Shown piece after piece: positions 17,491 to 26,495 of a DNA stretch of 64,000 nt. Numbering within the stretch: position 1 is the stretch's first letter; the number at the start of each line of letters is the position of its first letter. The stretch spans positions 372,001 to 436,000 of the forward strand of contig NZ_RFFK01000004.1 of the NCBI RefSeq assembly GCF_003696305.1, read 5' to 3'. Position numbers and translations under genes: made by a program. Source of the stretch: Pseudomonas sp. AOB-7. Lineage in GTDB: Bacteria; Pseudomonadota; Gammaproteobacteria; Pseudomonadales; Pseudomonadaceae. Under the pieces are notes generated by a model. It saw only the letters and a program-made list of their open reading frames with translations. It was not told the origin of the DNA and did no database searches.

Positions 17491-18627
17491 TCAGCTCGCG
17501 GCCGCGCCCTCGCCGAGCTGACCGGCGAACAGCGCCTGCAGGCCGTCGAGCAGGCTGCGGTTGAGGCTTTCGGCCTTCTCAAGGCGCGGCAGGTCGAAGC
17601 GCTCGTCGAGCGAGAAGCCGCCCTTGAGCAGGTCCTTGAGCAGGCCGCCGGCGTCCTGCGCCAGGCCTTCGGCGCTGCGCAGCGCCTCGAGCAAGCCCTG
17701 GGCATAGTTCTGTAGGTCGCCATTGACCGCGCTGGCGCCCTGCCCGGCCACGGCGCCATAGGCATCGGTGGCCTGGCGCACGCTGGTCTGGGTCAGGCGC
17801 AGGGACATCGAGGCCAATTGCTCACCGTCCATTTCCAGGGCCATGGCGCGGTCGAAGGCACCGGCCAGGTCGCCGGCGTAGAACTGGTTGGACAGCTCCT
17901 GCACCTGACTGAAGAGCTTCTCCAGCGCCTTGACCTCGTCGGCATCCAGCTCGCCTTCGACGCTGACCTGCCAGCCGCCGATCCGTAGGCTGCCGGACTG
18001 GCTGCTGGCCGTCACGGCCGTGCCGCTGCCGTTGCTGGCGGCGGCGAAGCTGCTCTGCGACCAGCTGGCCGAAGCCTGCGCCACGGAGATGCGCAGGCGG
18101 TCGCCGTCGCGGGTGGTCACCGACAGGTCGAAGGTTTCCGCCAGGGCGCTGAAGCGCTCGCTGTAGCCGGCCAGGGCGAGCGAGCCCGACGCCGGTGCGA
18201 CAGCGCCGAAGCGCCGGTCGAGATCGCCGAGGCCGTCCTGGATGCGCTGATAGGTATCGTCGATATCGCCGGCCACCTTGCCGGCCAGCACGCCCATGCC
18301 GTCGAGAATCTTGCGCGCTTCGGCGAAGCCCTTCTCCACGCCTTCGCGTGCCTGGCCGAGGAGTTTCTCCAGCTTGGCCGGATCGGCACCCGCCGCAGCC
18401 TCGCTCTGCAGGCGCTGTTCGATAAAGCCGAGGATGCGCCCGGCGACCTTCTCGGGAGTGAAATCGTCCTGCTTGCCACTCAGCGCGCCGGGCTGCAAAC
18501 CGAGCTTGTCGGCCAAGCGGTTGGCCAGAACGGACTGCGCATCGGCCGCATTGCTGCGCGGCGACGGCGATTGAGCGGCTTGGGCGGCGCGCGAGGCGGA
18601 AGGGTTGAGCGAGGCCAGGCTGTTCAT
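17491..18627 (-). CDS. DUF5610 domain-containing protein
   Basis: 378 residues, no signal peptide. A Ser/Ala-rich N terminus is followed by a helical region (DFTPEKVAGRILGFIEQRLQ, then EKGFAEARKILDGMGVLAG, about residues 55-120) that I associate with DUF5610, a domain seen in pseudomonads with no known role. The middle (residues 175-225) is predicted beta-rich and repetitive in Ser/Gly, and the C-terminal third is again helical. It has no obvious operon partner. I cannot assign a function. Confidence 0.7.
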   Translation of the reverse strand: MNSLASLNPSASRAAQAAQSPSPRSNAADAQSVLANRLADKLGLQPGALSGKQDDFTPEKVAGRILGFIEQRLQSEAAAGADPAKLEKLLGQAREGVEKGFAEARKILDGMGVLAGKVAGDIDDTYQRIQDGLGDLDRRFGAVAPASGSLALAGYSERFSALAETFDLSVTTRDGDRLRISVAQASASWSQSSFAAASNGSGTAVTASSQSGSLRIGGWQVSVEGELDADEVKALEKLFSQVQELSNQFYAGDLAGAFDRAMALEMDGEQLASMSLRLTQTSVRQATDAYGAVAGQGASAVNGDLQNYAQGLLEALRSAEGLAQDAGGLLKDLLKGGFSLDERFDLPRLEKAESLNRSLLDGLQALFAGQLGEGAAAS

Positions 18628-18711
18628 GGCAGGGTACCGGGGCAGGACATCTGCCGGGTTAGCGGCCGCCGCCGCGCAAGCTTTAGTCGCACACGACCAA
18701 CGGTCTGCCAG

Positions 18712-19269
18712 TCAATGCCCCGCCGTCTGCAGCAGACGCACGGCCGCCGCCCGCGCCTGGCGCGCCTGATCGCCCGGCCCGTAGACATGGGCCATGCTCA
18801 ACGCCCCCTCGAAGAGAAACTGCAGCTGCGCGGCGAGCGCATCGGTATCCGTCGCCCCCAGAGCCTGCAGCGCCCGACGGAAGTGCTCGAGCAAGGCGCG
18901 CTTGTGCGCCGCCGCCTGGCGGTGGATGGGGTGCGCGCGGTCGTGAAACTCCGCCGTGGCATGGAGGAACAGGCAGCCGCAGAAATCCGCCTCGCCGAGC
19001 AGTTGCTGCAGCCCGTCGAACGTCGCCAGGATCGCCTCGCGCGGCGCCAGACCGGCCAGGGCCGCCTGCATGCGCGCACCGAGCTGCTCATGCTGCAGCT
19101 GCAGGGCCGCGAGAATCAGCTCGTCCTTGGACTTGAAATGCTTGTACAGGGTCATCTTCGCCACCCCGGATTCGGCCAGGATGCGGTCGATGCCGGTACC
19201 GTGGTAACCCTCGCGGTAGAACAGCTGCAGCGCGGTGGCGAGCAGCTGTTCGCGTTTGTTCGAAGCCAT
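18712..19269 (-). CDS. TetR/AcrR family transcriptional regulator
   Basis: 185 residues from the ATG at 19267-19269 (MASNKREQLL), preceded by GGAGG at six bases. The N-terminal helix-turn-helix is complete (LFYREGYHGTGIDRILAESG, then AKMTLYKHFKSKDELI). The C-terminal ligand domain is divergent, as usual, and contains CGCLFLHATAEF. It is divergent from the metallo-beta-lactamase-fold gene, and a palindrome between them fits a TetR operator. The inducer is unknown. Confidence 0.9.
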   Translation of the reverse strand: MASNKREQLLATALQLFYREGYHGTGIDRILAESGVAKMTLYKHFKSKDELILAALQLQHEQLGARMQAALAGLAPREAILATFDGLQQLLGEADFCGCLFLHATAEFHDRAHPIHRQAAAHKRALLEHFRRALQALGATDTDALAAQLQFLFEGALSMAHVYGPGDQARQARAAAVRLLQTAGH

Positions 19270-19352
19270 GTGCAACCTCCAGAGGCGGCCATTATGCGCA
19301 AGGTGCGGCAAAGGTCGACCGCGGCGGGGAGAAAATCGTCGCTTGAAATATA

Positions 19353-19364
19353 CAGACCTGTCTG
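19353..19364. promoter_or_regulatory. Probable TetR operator
   Basis: Perfect palindrome CAGACCTGTCTG, extended on both sides to TACAGACCTGTCTGTCTA. It lies 84 bp upstream of the TetR start and 38 bp before the first possible ATG of the opposite transcript, so it can control both directions. Confidence 0.6.
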
Positions 19365-19545
19365 TCTAACATCCATTCACCCCAGCCCTGGAGCATTCGC
19401 CATGACGCGGTTCGAACTCAACCTGCCCGCCAACGGCTACCAGGGGCGCTCGTTCGCCAGCCTGATCGGCCGCGCGCTGCTGCGCCGCGCTACCCCTGGA
19501 CGGCGGCATGATCAGTCCCTTCCCGCCCCCAAGGACAGCGAACCT

Positions 19546-20406
19546 GTGCGCCGCTGCCGCTACGCCTTCGCCCTGCTGCTGGCCGGCCTCGCGTTCGGCG
19601 CCCAGGCCGAGCTGCGCCTGAGCCTGGTCAAGACCTCCGCGACCACGACCCTGGACGCCTTCACCGTGGCCGGCGGCAAGTGGACGCAGAGCGCCACCGC
19701 CAACCATGTGGCGGTGCTGATCGAGCACCATGCCGCCACCCTGCTGTTCGACACCGGCCTCGGCCGCCAGGTGGACCGCCAGTTCGCCGAGATGCCCTGG
19801 CACAGCCGGCAGCTGATGCAGTACGGCGCGGTGCGGCCGGTGCGCGACCAACTGCAGCGCGACGGCATCCGCGTCGATCGCATCCTGCTGTCCCACGCTC
19901 ACTGGGATCATGCCTCGGGCCTGGCCGACTTCCCCGAAGTGCCGGTCTGGGCGCCCTACGCGGAAATCGAGTTCAGCCGCATCGCCGCACCGCCGGCGAT
20001 CCTGCCCAGCCAGTTCGAGCACGGCGTGCGCTGGGTGCCGTACGACTTCGCGCCGCAGCCCTTTCTCGGCTTCGCCGAGAGCCTGGATTTGTTCGGCGAC
20101 GGCGCCCTGGTGCTGGTGCCGCTGCGTGGCCACACCCCCGGCTCGGTCGGCCTGTTCGTCACCCTCGAGGACGGTCGCCGCCTGTTCTTCACCGGCGACG
20201 CCAGCTGGCGCCTGGAGGGCTTCACCGGACCGCGGGAGAAGTTCTGGATCAGCCGCCGACTGGTCGATCACGACCGCGCCGCCACCACCGACGTCCTGCA
20301 GCAGGTGCACCGGCTGATGCAGCAACAGCCCGAGCTGAAGGTGCTGCCAGCGCACGATGCGCTCGCCCAGCAGGCGCTGCCGGTCTACCCGCAGTGGCTG
20401 CAATAG
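19546..20406 (+). CDS. MBL-fold metallo-hydrolase, exported
   Basis: 286 residues from the GTG at 19546. The first ~21 residues form a signal peptide (RRCRYAFALLLAGLAFGAQA). The metal site motif LSHAHWDHASG is intact, with the later GHTPGSVGLFV and TGDASW ligands and a final LPAHDAL, so an active zinc hydrolase in the periplasm is likely (quorum-quenching lactonase-like by overall pattern, substrate unknown). AAGGA lies ten bases before the GTG. The frame stays open to an ATG at 19402 that has its own GGAG site, which would bury the signal peptide behind 48 extra residues; I treat that as a less likely start. Confidence 0.8.
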   Translation: MRRCRYAFALLLAGLAFGAQAELRLSLVKTSATTTLDAFTVAGGKWTQSATANHVAVLIEHHAATLLFDTGLGRQVDRQFAEMPWHSRQLMQYGAVRPVRDQLQRDGIRVDRILLSHAHWDHASGLADFPEVPVWAPYAEIEFSRIAAPPAILPSQFEHGVRWVPYDFAPQPFLGFAESLDLFGDGALVLVPLRGHTPGSVGLFVTLEDGRRLFFTGDASWRLEGFTGPREKFWISRRLVDHDRAATTDVLQQVHRLMQQQPELKVLPAHDALAQQALPVYPQWLQ

Positions 20407-20548
20407 ACGGCCAGGCGCCAGCTACCGCTCGTCCGTCCAGACTAAAGTCTTACAGTCGACTCGCCACTGAAATGCTTTATTTCACAACGCCGTAACTGGC
20501 CGGTCACATCGTGGCCGACCCAACTATAAGAACGAGGAGACAACAATA

Positions 20549-21820
20549 ATGAGTAAGACTCCCCTCGCCCGCGCCGTGGCCCTCGCCACGCTGGGCGCCA
20601 GCCTCACCCTGCCAGGCATGGCTCAGGCCGACTTCATCGGCGACAGCAAGGCCACCCTGGAGCTGCGCAACTTCTATATGAACCGCGACCTGCGCCATAC
20701 CACCTCGGCGCAGCAGTCCAAACGCGAAGAATGGGCCCAGGGCTTTATCTTCAAGGCCGAATCCGGCTTTACCGAGGGCACTGTGGGCTTCGGCCTCGAC
20801 GCCTATGCCGCTCTGGGCGTGAAGCTCGACTCCTCGGACGAGCGCGCCGGCACCAACCTGCTGCCCAATGCCTTCGGCGACGAGGGCCCGGGCGAGTATT
20901 CCGAGGCCACCGGCGCAGCCAAGGTCAAGATATCCAAGACCGTCGCCAAGGTCGGCGGCATGATGCCGAAGCTACCCAGCGTCTCTTCCAACGACGCGCG
21001 CCTGCTGCCGCAGACCTTTCTTGGCGGCCATCTGACCTCCAACGAAATCGACGGCCTGACCCTGCACGCCGGCCAGTTGAAGGAACAGAACCAGCGCGAC
21101 TCCACCAACTTCGAAGACCTCAGCGTCAACGCAGGTGGCGGCATTCGCGGCTTCACGTTCAACGGCAAGGGCAACGTCGGCGATGACTTCAACTTCGCTG
21201 GTCTGTCCTATCAACTGACCAAGGACCTGACCGCCAGCTACCACTACGGCGAGCTGGAAGACCTGTACAAGCAGCACATCTTCAACCTGGTCCATGTCCT
21301 GCCGATCGCCGACAAGCAATCGCTGAAATCGGACGTGCGCTATGCACGCACCACCGACGACGGCCACAGCAATATCGACAACAAGTCCTTTGGCGCCATG
21401 TTCACCTACGCCCTGGGTAGCCATGCGTTCGGCCTGGGCTACCAGAGCATGAGCGGCGACACCGGCTACGCCTACATCAACGGCACCGATCCTTTCCTGG
21501 TCAACTATGTGCAGATCGGCGACTTCGCCAATAAGGACGAAAAATCCTGGCAAGTGCGCTACGACTACAATTTTTCCGCCTTCGGCCTGCCGGGTCTGAG
21601 CTTCATGACCCGTTACCTCAACGGCGACAATATCGACCGCGGCCCCGGCGTCTCGGACGGCAAAGAGTGGGAGCGCAACATGGACATCACCTATGTCGTC
21701 CAGGAGGGCACCTTCAAGAACCTGGGCTTCAAGTGGCGCAACGCCACCCTGCGTTCCGATGCCCTGGGCGAGCTCGACGAAAACCGCCTGATCGTCAGCT
21801 ACACCATCCCGCTGATGTAA
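20549..21820 (+). CDS. OprD-family outer membrane porin
   Basis: 423 residues. Signal peptide ending near AQA-DFIGDSKATLELRNFYMNRD, the classic start of mature OprD-family channels, with the later FLGGHLTSNEIDGLTLHAGQ and SLKSDVRYARTTDDG segments and a C-terminal aromatic-poor end VSYTIPLM. It should be an 18-strand beta barrel for uptake of a small acid, amino acid or peptide. A good AGGAG site precedes the ATG. Which OprD subgroup it belongs to cannot be decided by eye. Confidence 0.9.
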   Translation: MSKTPLARAVALATLGASLTLPGMAQADFIGDSKATLELRNFYMNRDLRHTTSAQQSKREEWAQGFIFKAESGFTEGTVGFGLDAYAALGVKLDSSDERAGTNLLPNAFGDEGPGEYSEATGAAKVKISKTVAKVGGMMPKLPSVSSNDARLLPQTFLGGHLTSNEIDGLTLHAGQLKEQNQRDSTNFEDLSVNAGGGIRGFTFNGKGNVGDDFNFAGLSYQLTKDLTASYHYGELEDLYKQHIFNLVHVLPIADKQSLKSDVRYARTTDDGHSNIDNKSFGAMFTYALGSHAFGLGYQSMSGDTGYAYINGTDPFLVNYVQIGDFANKDEKSWQVRYDYNFSAFGLPGLSFMTRYLNGDNIDRGPGVSDGKEWERNMDITYVVQEGTFKNLGFKWRNATLRSDALGELDENRLIVSYTIPLM

Positions 21821-21838
21821 GGCCGCCTGCGAGCCCCC

Positions 21839-21876
21839 AAGCGCTGCCACTCTGCTTACGGAGTCGCGGCGCTTTT
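21839..21876 (+). terminator. Probable terminator of the OprD-family gene
   Basis: AAGCGC pairs with GCGCTT, with an inner ACTC/GAGT stem, followed by a short TTTT. It starts 19 bp after the stop codon. Confidence 0.5.
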
Positions 21877-21925
21877 GCTGGTCTGGGCGTTCGGCTAGGC
21901 TCAGATCGACGCGGAGGACGATTCG

Positions 21926-22201
21926 ATGGACAGCGACTACCAACCCCTGGCCTGCGACCTGTACGACTACCTGGAAATCGCCTGCCTGCACCGCTACCGC
22001 CTGGAGATCGAACTGCTCGACGGCACGCGCCTGCAAGGCCAGGCGCTGACCACCGAGACCACGGCGAGCAAGGAGGAATTTCTGCTCCTGCGCTGCGCCG
22101 ATGGCGAGCGGCGCCTGCGCCTGGATCGCCTGCTGGCGATCACCCCGCAGGACGACGGGGCGAGCTTCGGCCGGGTGCTATTGGGCGGAGAACGCTGTTA
22201 A
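21926..22201 (+). CDS. rof: Rho-binding antiterminator (Rof family)
   Basis: 91 residues. The conserved opening YQPLACDLYDYLEIACLHRY is followed by LEIELLDGTRLQGQALTTET and KEEFLLLRC, matching the Rof/YaeO pattern. Family members bind transcription terminator Rho and reduce Rho-dependent termination. Stand-alone gene, with an aGGAcg-type site before the ATG at 21926. Confidence 0.85.
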   Translation: MDSDYQPLACDLYDYLEIACLHRYRLEIELLDGTRLQGQALTTETTASKEEFLLLRCADGERRLRLDRLLAITPQDDGASFGRVLLGGERC

Positions 22202-22280
22202 GCAGGGCAAGCCGAGAGGTGCGCCATAGGCACCCACCATTCTTGGCAGCTGCTGCGTACGGCGGCGCTCTGGATCTGCC

Positions 22281-23663
22281 TCAGTCATATAAACGCACCC
22301 TGAAGCAGGCCCCGCCCAGCGGCGAATCCTCCAGGCTCAGTTCGCCGTCGTAGCTGTCGATGATGTCCTGCACCACCGCCAGGCCGATGCCCTGCCCCGG
22401 GTTTTGCGCGTCCAGCCGTTCGCCGCGTCGCAGCACGCGGGCGCGCTGGTCGGCGGGCACGCCAGGGCCGTCGTCCTCGATGGTCAGGCGGCAGCCGTCG
22501 GGCAGTTCCTCCAGGCTCACGCGCACGCGGTGCAGGCACAGGCGGTAGGCGTTTTCCAGCAGGTTGCCGAGCAGTTCCATCAGCGCGCCGCGCTCCATGC
22601 TGATCTGGCTGTGTTCGGCCACCTGCACGTCCACCTGCACGCGCTTGTCGCGGTAGACCTTGTCCAGCGACAGGCACAGGCCGTCGAGCAGCGGCCATAC
22701 CGCCTCGCGGTGGCGCACCAGGCCGCTGCGGCGCAGGCTGGCGCGCTGCAGCTGGTAGCCGATCTGTTGGCTCATGCGTTCGATCTGCGCCTGCATCAGT
22801 TGCGCCTGGTCGCGGTTGGCCGGCTGGCCGGCGAGGGTTTCGCCGAGGCCCTGGAGCACGCTGAGCGGGGTTTTCAGGCTGTGCGCCAGGTCTTCCAGAG
22901 AGTCGCGGTAGCGTTCGCGCTGGCGCCGCTCGCTGTCCAGCAGGCGGTTGAGCGAGCCGGTCAGGCGCAGCAGTTCGCGCGGGTGCTGGTCGCTCAGGTG
23001 CTGGCGGGTGCCGGCCTCGACGCCGTCCAGCTCGTCGCTCAGGCCGCGCAGGCTGCGAAAGCCCCAGGTCAGGCCGAACCAGAGCAGGCCGAGCAGCGCC
23101 AGCAGGGCGATGCCCAGCCACAGCTTGAGGCGCCAGACGAAGCCGTCGAACAGCTTCTGGTACTCGCTGGTGGGCTGCATGGTGACGATGCTGAAGGCGG
23201 CGGCGTTGCCGCGCAGCAGGTCGACCTCGATGTCGTAGAGGAAGAATTCCTCGCCGTGCTCGTCGCGCACGCGGGCGAACTCGTGGCCGCGGCCGTCGTA
23301 GCGCGGCTGGTAGCGGATCGCCTCGTCCTCGGAGGAGCGCGAGCGCCACAGCAGGCGGCCGTCGCGGTCGTAGATGAAGCCGAGCAAGTGCGAGTCGAGG
23401 TTGTCGAACTCCTCGTCCGGCATCTTCTCCGGCATGCGCAGCTGGCCGTCGTGGATACGCGCGGCGGAGATCAGCGCGGCGGCGTCGGAGGCCAGGCGCT
23501 TTTCCACGGTCTGCTCCAGGGCCATGTTGAACACGCCCTGCAGCACCGGCAGCAGCACCAGCATGAACAGCACCGCCAGCACGGCGGTGCCCAGCATCAG
23601 GCGCAGGCGCAGCGAGCCCAGGCGCGCCCGCAGCCGGCGCAGGTAGGCGCGGCTGCGGCTCAC
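22281..23663 (-). CDS. phoQ: Sensor histidine kinase PhoQ
   Basis: 460 residues with a GTG start (23661-23663) overlapping the phoP stop. Two membrane helices (about residues 20-42 and 165-187) flank an acidic periplasmic sensor domain (MPEKMPDEEFDNLDSHLLG), typical of Mg2+/cationic peptide sensing. HAMP, then the DHp box DSLEDLAHSLKTPLSVL with the phospho-histidine, then ATPase boxes ELLGNLLENAYRL, IEDDGPGV and GIGLAVVQDI. The downstream position after oprH-phoP fixes the identity. It ends the operon. Confidence 0.92.
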   Translation of the reverse strand: MSRSRAYLRRLRARLGSLRLRLMLGTAVLAVLFMLVLLPVLQGVFNMALEQTVEKRLASDAAALISAARIHDGQLRMPEKMPDEEFDNLDSHLLGFIYDRDGRLLWRSRSSEDEAIRYQPRYDGRGHEFARVRDEHGEEFFLYDIEVDLLRGNAAAFSIVTMQPTSEYQKLFDGFVWRLKLWLGIALLALLGLLWFGLTWGFRSLRGLSDELDGVEAGTRQHLSDQHPRELLRLTGSLNRLLDSERRQRERYRDSLEDLAHSLKTPLSVLQGLGETLAGQPANRDQAQLMQAQIERMSQQIGYQLQRASLRRSGLVRHREAVWPLLDGLCLSLDKVYRDKRVQVDVQVAEHSQISMERGALMELLGNLLENAYRLCLHRVRVSLEELPDGCRLTIEDDGPGVPADQRARVLRRGERLDAQNPGQGIGLAVVQDIIDSYDGELSLEDSPLGGACFRVRLYD

Positions 23664-24337
23664 TTGCAGCGCTCGTTGAACAGGTAGCCCTGGCCGCGCA
23701 CGGTCTCGATCGGCTTGCCGCCTAGGGCCGCCTCCAGCTTGCGGCGCAGGCGTCCGACCAGCACTTCGATGACGTTGGGGTCGCGCTCCTCGTCGCCCGG
23801 GTAGAGCTGCTCCATCAGCCGTTCCTTGGCCACCACCTGCTGGTGATGGCGCATCAGGTATTCGAGGATGCGGTACTCGTAGGCGGTCAGCTGCAACGGC
23901 TGCTCGTCCACCGAGGCCTGCTTGCGGTTCAGGTCGAGCACCAGGCCGCCGGCCTCGATGGTCGATTTGGTGAAGCCCGAGGAGCGCCGCAGCAGGGCGT
24001 TGAGGCGCGCCTCCAGTTCCTCGAACTGGAACGGCTTGACCACGTAGTCGTCGGCGCCGCAGGACAGCCCTTCGACCTTGTCCTGCCAGTTGCCGCGGGC
24101 GGTGAGAATCAGGATCGGGAAGTTCTTGTCCTGGCTGCGCAGCTGGCGGATCAGGTCGATGCCGCTCATGCCGGGCAGGCCGAGGTCGACCAGGGCCAGG
24201 TCGTGGTTGTAGGACTCGGCCCGGTACAGCGCCTCCTCGGCGGTGCGCACGGCGTCGACGACGTGGCCCTGCTCGCTGAGACGGGTGAACAGATGGTGGC
24301 GCAGCAGCGCTTCGTCTTCCACCACCAACAATTTCAT
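23660..24337 (-). CDS. phoP: Response regulator PhoP
   Basis: 225 residues, OmpR family. Receiver domain MKLLVVEDEALLRHHL with phospho-acceptor Asp 51 in LALVDLGLPGMSG, LTARG and the KPF lysine. The C-terminal winged helix ends ERDPNVIEVLVGRLRRKL and GQGYLF. The ATG at 24335-24337 is chosen because the receiver begins there. It lies between oprH and phoQ and probably autoregulates through the repeats upstream of oprH. Confidence 0.94.
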   Translation of the reverse strand: MKLLVVEDEALLRHHLFTRLSEQGHVVDAVRTAEEALYRAESYNHDLALVDLGLPGMSGIDLIRQLRSQDKNFPILILTARGNWQDKVEGLSCGADDYVVKPFQFEELEARLNALLRRSSGFTKSTIEAGGLVLDLNRKQASVDEQPLQLTAYEYRILEYLMRHHQQVVAKERLMEQLYPGDEERDPNVIEVLVGRLRRKLEAALGGKPIETVRGQGYLFNERCK

Positions 24338-24360
24338 GACGCATCCCCTATTGGTTGACG

Positions 24361-24381
24361 GGCCGGGCAAGAGGCCCGGCC
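24361..24381 (-). terminator. Hairpin between oprH and phoP (possible attenuator)
   Basis: GGCCGGGC pairs perfectly with GCCCGGCC across the loop AAGAG. No T-run follows, so it may be a partial terminator or an mRNA-stabilising 3' end that lets oprH exceed phoPQ in expression. Confidence 0.45.
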
Positions 24382-24400
24382 GCGGTTAATGGCGTGAACC

Positions 24401-25006
24401 TCAGAAGGCATAGTTGGCGCCGAGGTAGACCTGCGAGCTGCTGTGCAGGTCCAGCGAGCCGGCCTTGGCCGCGCCGTGCGGCGCCATTTCGGTGCTGGCG
24501 TTGCTGCGCAGGTAACGATAACCCGCTTCGATCGAGGTATTGCGGTTGAGTTCCTGCAGGATACCGGCCTGCAGGCCCGCGGCGTAGCCGATGTCGCTGT
24601 CGCGCGAGAAACCGCGGCTCTCCTGCTCCAGCTTGACCAGGCCGGCGCTGACGCCGCCGAACAGCTTGGTATTGTTGTCGCCCAGCGGGACGAACAGGTC
24701 GTAGCTGCCGAGCAGGTTCTGCAGGCGCAGCTTGTAGCCGCCGTGGCTGTCGGAGACGTTTTCGTAGGTGGCGTAGTAGCGGCTGTCGGCCGTCTGCTGG
24801 CCGGCGCGCACGCCCCAGGTGCCGCTGTCGTGGATCGCCTTGTCGAGCTTGGGATCGTTGAGGTTGGCGTTCAGCGCGCTGGATTTCTGGATGTTGTTGC
24901 TGGTCTGGCCCCAGCTCAGGCCGACGAAGCTGTCGGCGGCCTGGGTGCCGACGGCGGCGCAGGAAAGCAGAGTGGCCAGGGCGATGCGGTTCAGGGTGGG
25001 TTTCAT
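24401..25006 (-). CDS. oprH: Outer membrane protein OprH
   Basis: 201 residues, eight-stranded small barrel. Signal peptide ending TQA-ADSFVGLSWGQTSNNIQKS, then GTWGVRAGQQTADSRYYATY, LLGSYDLFVPLGDNNTKLF and ASTEMAPHGAAK, which closely match my memory of P. aeruginosa OprH. OprH binds LPS and is induced at low Mg2+ through PhoP. First gene of oprH-phoP-phoQ. Confidence 0.93.
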   Translation of the reverse strand: MKPTLNRIALATLLSCAAVGTQAADSFVGLSWGQTSNNIQKSSALNANLNDPKLDKAIHDSGTWGVRAGQQTADSRYYATYENVSDSHGGYKLRLQNLLGSYDLFVPLGDNNTKLFGGVSAGLVKLEQESRGFSRDSDIGYAAGLQAGILQELNRNTSIEAGYRYLRSNASTEMAPHGAAKAGSLDLHSSSQVYLGANYAF

Positions 25007-25066
25007 CGGGATTGCCTCGCGGATCGGTTGTTGACTGACTCGACAGGCAGTCTGCCCGAGGGCCAC

Positions 25067-25104
25067 TGAACCCCTACTGAACCCTCCTTGAACCTCGCCT
25101 GAAC
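25067..25104 (-). promoter_or_regulatory. PhoP-box-like array: four GTTCA repeats
   Basis: On the minus strand GTTCA occurs four times at an exact 11-bp period (complement TGAAC at 25067, 25078, 25089 and 25100), 60-100 bp upstream of the oprH start. PhoP of the OmpR family binds direct hexamer repeats at 11-bp spacing, so this is the expected autoregulatory site, with two dimer sites in tandem. Confidence 0.75.
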
Positions 25105-25118
25105 GACTCACAGAGCGC

Positions 25119-26291
25119 CTACAACCGCCGCACCAGGGCCGCGGCGAGGAGGAACAGGGTCGCCAGCACGGCCAGCAGCGCCAGCCAGCCGGCGTGCTCC
25201 CAGACGTAGCCGCCGCCGTAGCCGACCAGGCTGGAACCCAGGTAGTAGGCGCACAGGTACAGCGCCGAGGCCTGCGCCTTGGCGCCCTGGGCGTGGGCGC
25301 CGACCTGGCCGCTGGCCACCGCATGGGCGGCGAAGAAGCCCAGGGTGAACAGCGCCAGGCCGGCCACCGCGGCGCTCAGCCAGGGCGTTGCGCAGAGAGC
25401 CACGCCGAGCAGCATCAGCGCGATGCCGCCGAGCAGCACCTGACGCGCGCCGAAACGCGGCACCAGCCGGCCGGACCAGCCGGCGCTGAAGATGCCCAGC
25501 AGGTAGACGGTGAACAGCAGGCCGATCACCGTGGCCGAGAGGTTGAACGGTGCCGCGGCCAGGCGAAAGCCGACGTAGTTGAACAGGGCGACGAAGCCGC
25601 CCATGAGCAGGAAGGCCAGGGCGAACAGCAGGCGCAGCCGCGGGTTGCCCAGGTGCAGGGCGAAGTTGCCGAGCAGCCCGCGCAGCGACAGCGGCTGGGC
25701 GCGGAAATGCCGCGACGGCGGCAGCAGCCAGAGAAACAGCGCCAGCGCCAGCAGACCGAGGCCGGCGATGCCGCCGAGCGCCCAGGGCCAGCCGCCGAGG
25801 TCGCTGAGCAGGCCGGCCAGCAGACGCCCGAGCAGCCCGCCCAGGGCGGTGCCGCCGATGTACAGGCCCATGGCCGCAGGCAGCGCGTCCGGGTCGAACT
25901 CCTCGCCGACGTAGGCCATCGCCAGTGCCGGCAGGCCGCTCAGGGCCAGGCCGAGCAAGGCGCGCAGCCACAGCAGGTGGTTCCAGCTCTCCACCAGCGC
26001 GCAGGCGATGCCGAGCAGCGCGGCCAGGCCCAGGGCGCCGGCCATCACCGGCTTGCGCCCCCAGCTCTCGGCCAGCGCGCCGGACACCAGCAGGCACAGC
26101 GCCAGGCTCAGGGTGGTCAGCGACAGCGCCAGGCTGCTGCTGGCCGCCGACACGCGAAAATGCGCCGCCAGCAGCGGCAGCAGGGGCTGCACGCAATAGA
26201 GCATGGCGAAGGTGGCGAAGCCGGCGCAGAACAGCGCCAGGGTGGCACGCCGGTAGGCGGCGGTGCCGCGAGCGAGATGGGTAGCGGACAT
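25119..26291 (-). CDS. MFS transporter (YnfM/arabinose-efflux-like)
   Basis: 390 residues with twelve hydrophobic segments. Motif-A-like loop [20 protein letters not shown] after helix 2 and the second-half equivalent [18 protein letters not shown]. The start [21 protein letters not shown] and pattern [20 protein letters not shown] resemble the YnfM/Bcr-like drug efflux branch. No LysR partner is adjacent. It is separated from oprH by only ~110 bp holding the PhoP array, and points into it (its stop is at 25119). Confidence 0.82.
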   Translation of the reverse strand: MSATHLARGTAAYRRATLALFCAGFATFAMLYCVQPLLPLLAAHFRVSAASSSLALSLTTLSLALCLLVSGALAESWGRKPVMAGALGLAALLGIACALVESWNHLLWLRALLGLALSGLPALAMAYVGEEFDPDALPAAMGLYIGGTALGGLLGRLLAGLLSDLGGWPWALGGIAGLGLLALALFLWLLPPSRHFRAQPLSLRGLLGNFALHLGNPRLRLLFALAFLLMGGFVALFNYVGFRLAAAPFNLSATVIGLLFTVYLLGIFSAGWSGRLVPRFGARQVLLGGIALMLLGVALCATPWLSAAVAGLALFTLGFFAAHAVASGQVGAHAQGAKAQASALYLCAYYLGSSLVGYGGGYVWEHAGWLALLAVLATLFLLAAALVRRL

Positions 26292-26417
26292 GGAACGGAC
26301 TCAGGAAGCAGGGCGCCGGAACGGCCGGTAAAAAGCTTAGCACGCTACCTATCAACCTGGCTGCGCCGCACTGGCACAAGCGCTGCGCGCCGCGCGGGCG
26401 GACGCAAGCCATCTGCC

Positions 26418-26431
26418 TTGATCCAGCTCAA
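26418..26431 (+). promoter_or_regulatory. Anr/Dnr (FNR-type) box upstream of nap
   Basis: TTGATCCAGCTCAA matches the TTGAT-N4-ATCAA consensus with one mismatch. A TAGGGT at 26454-26459 is placed as a -10 element would be for a class II activated promoter, with the box centred near -41. Confidence 0.6.
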
Positions 26432-26495
26432 CGGCTTTTGCCCGCACTGCTTGTAGGGTCTAGCCTGAAAGCGACGCGAGAACGGAGTCGACCGC

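Noticed and set aside
25067..25104. Possible CRISPR-like short repeats
   Set aside because: Units are only 5 bp at 11-bp period with no spacers; this fits an OmpR-family binding array.
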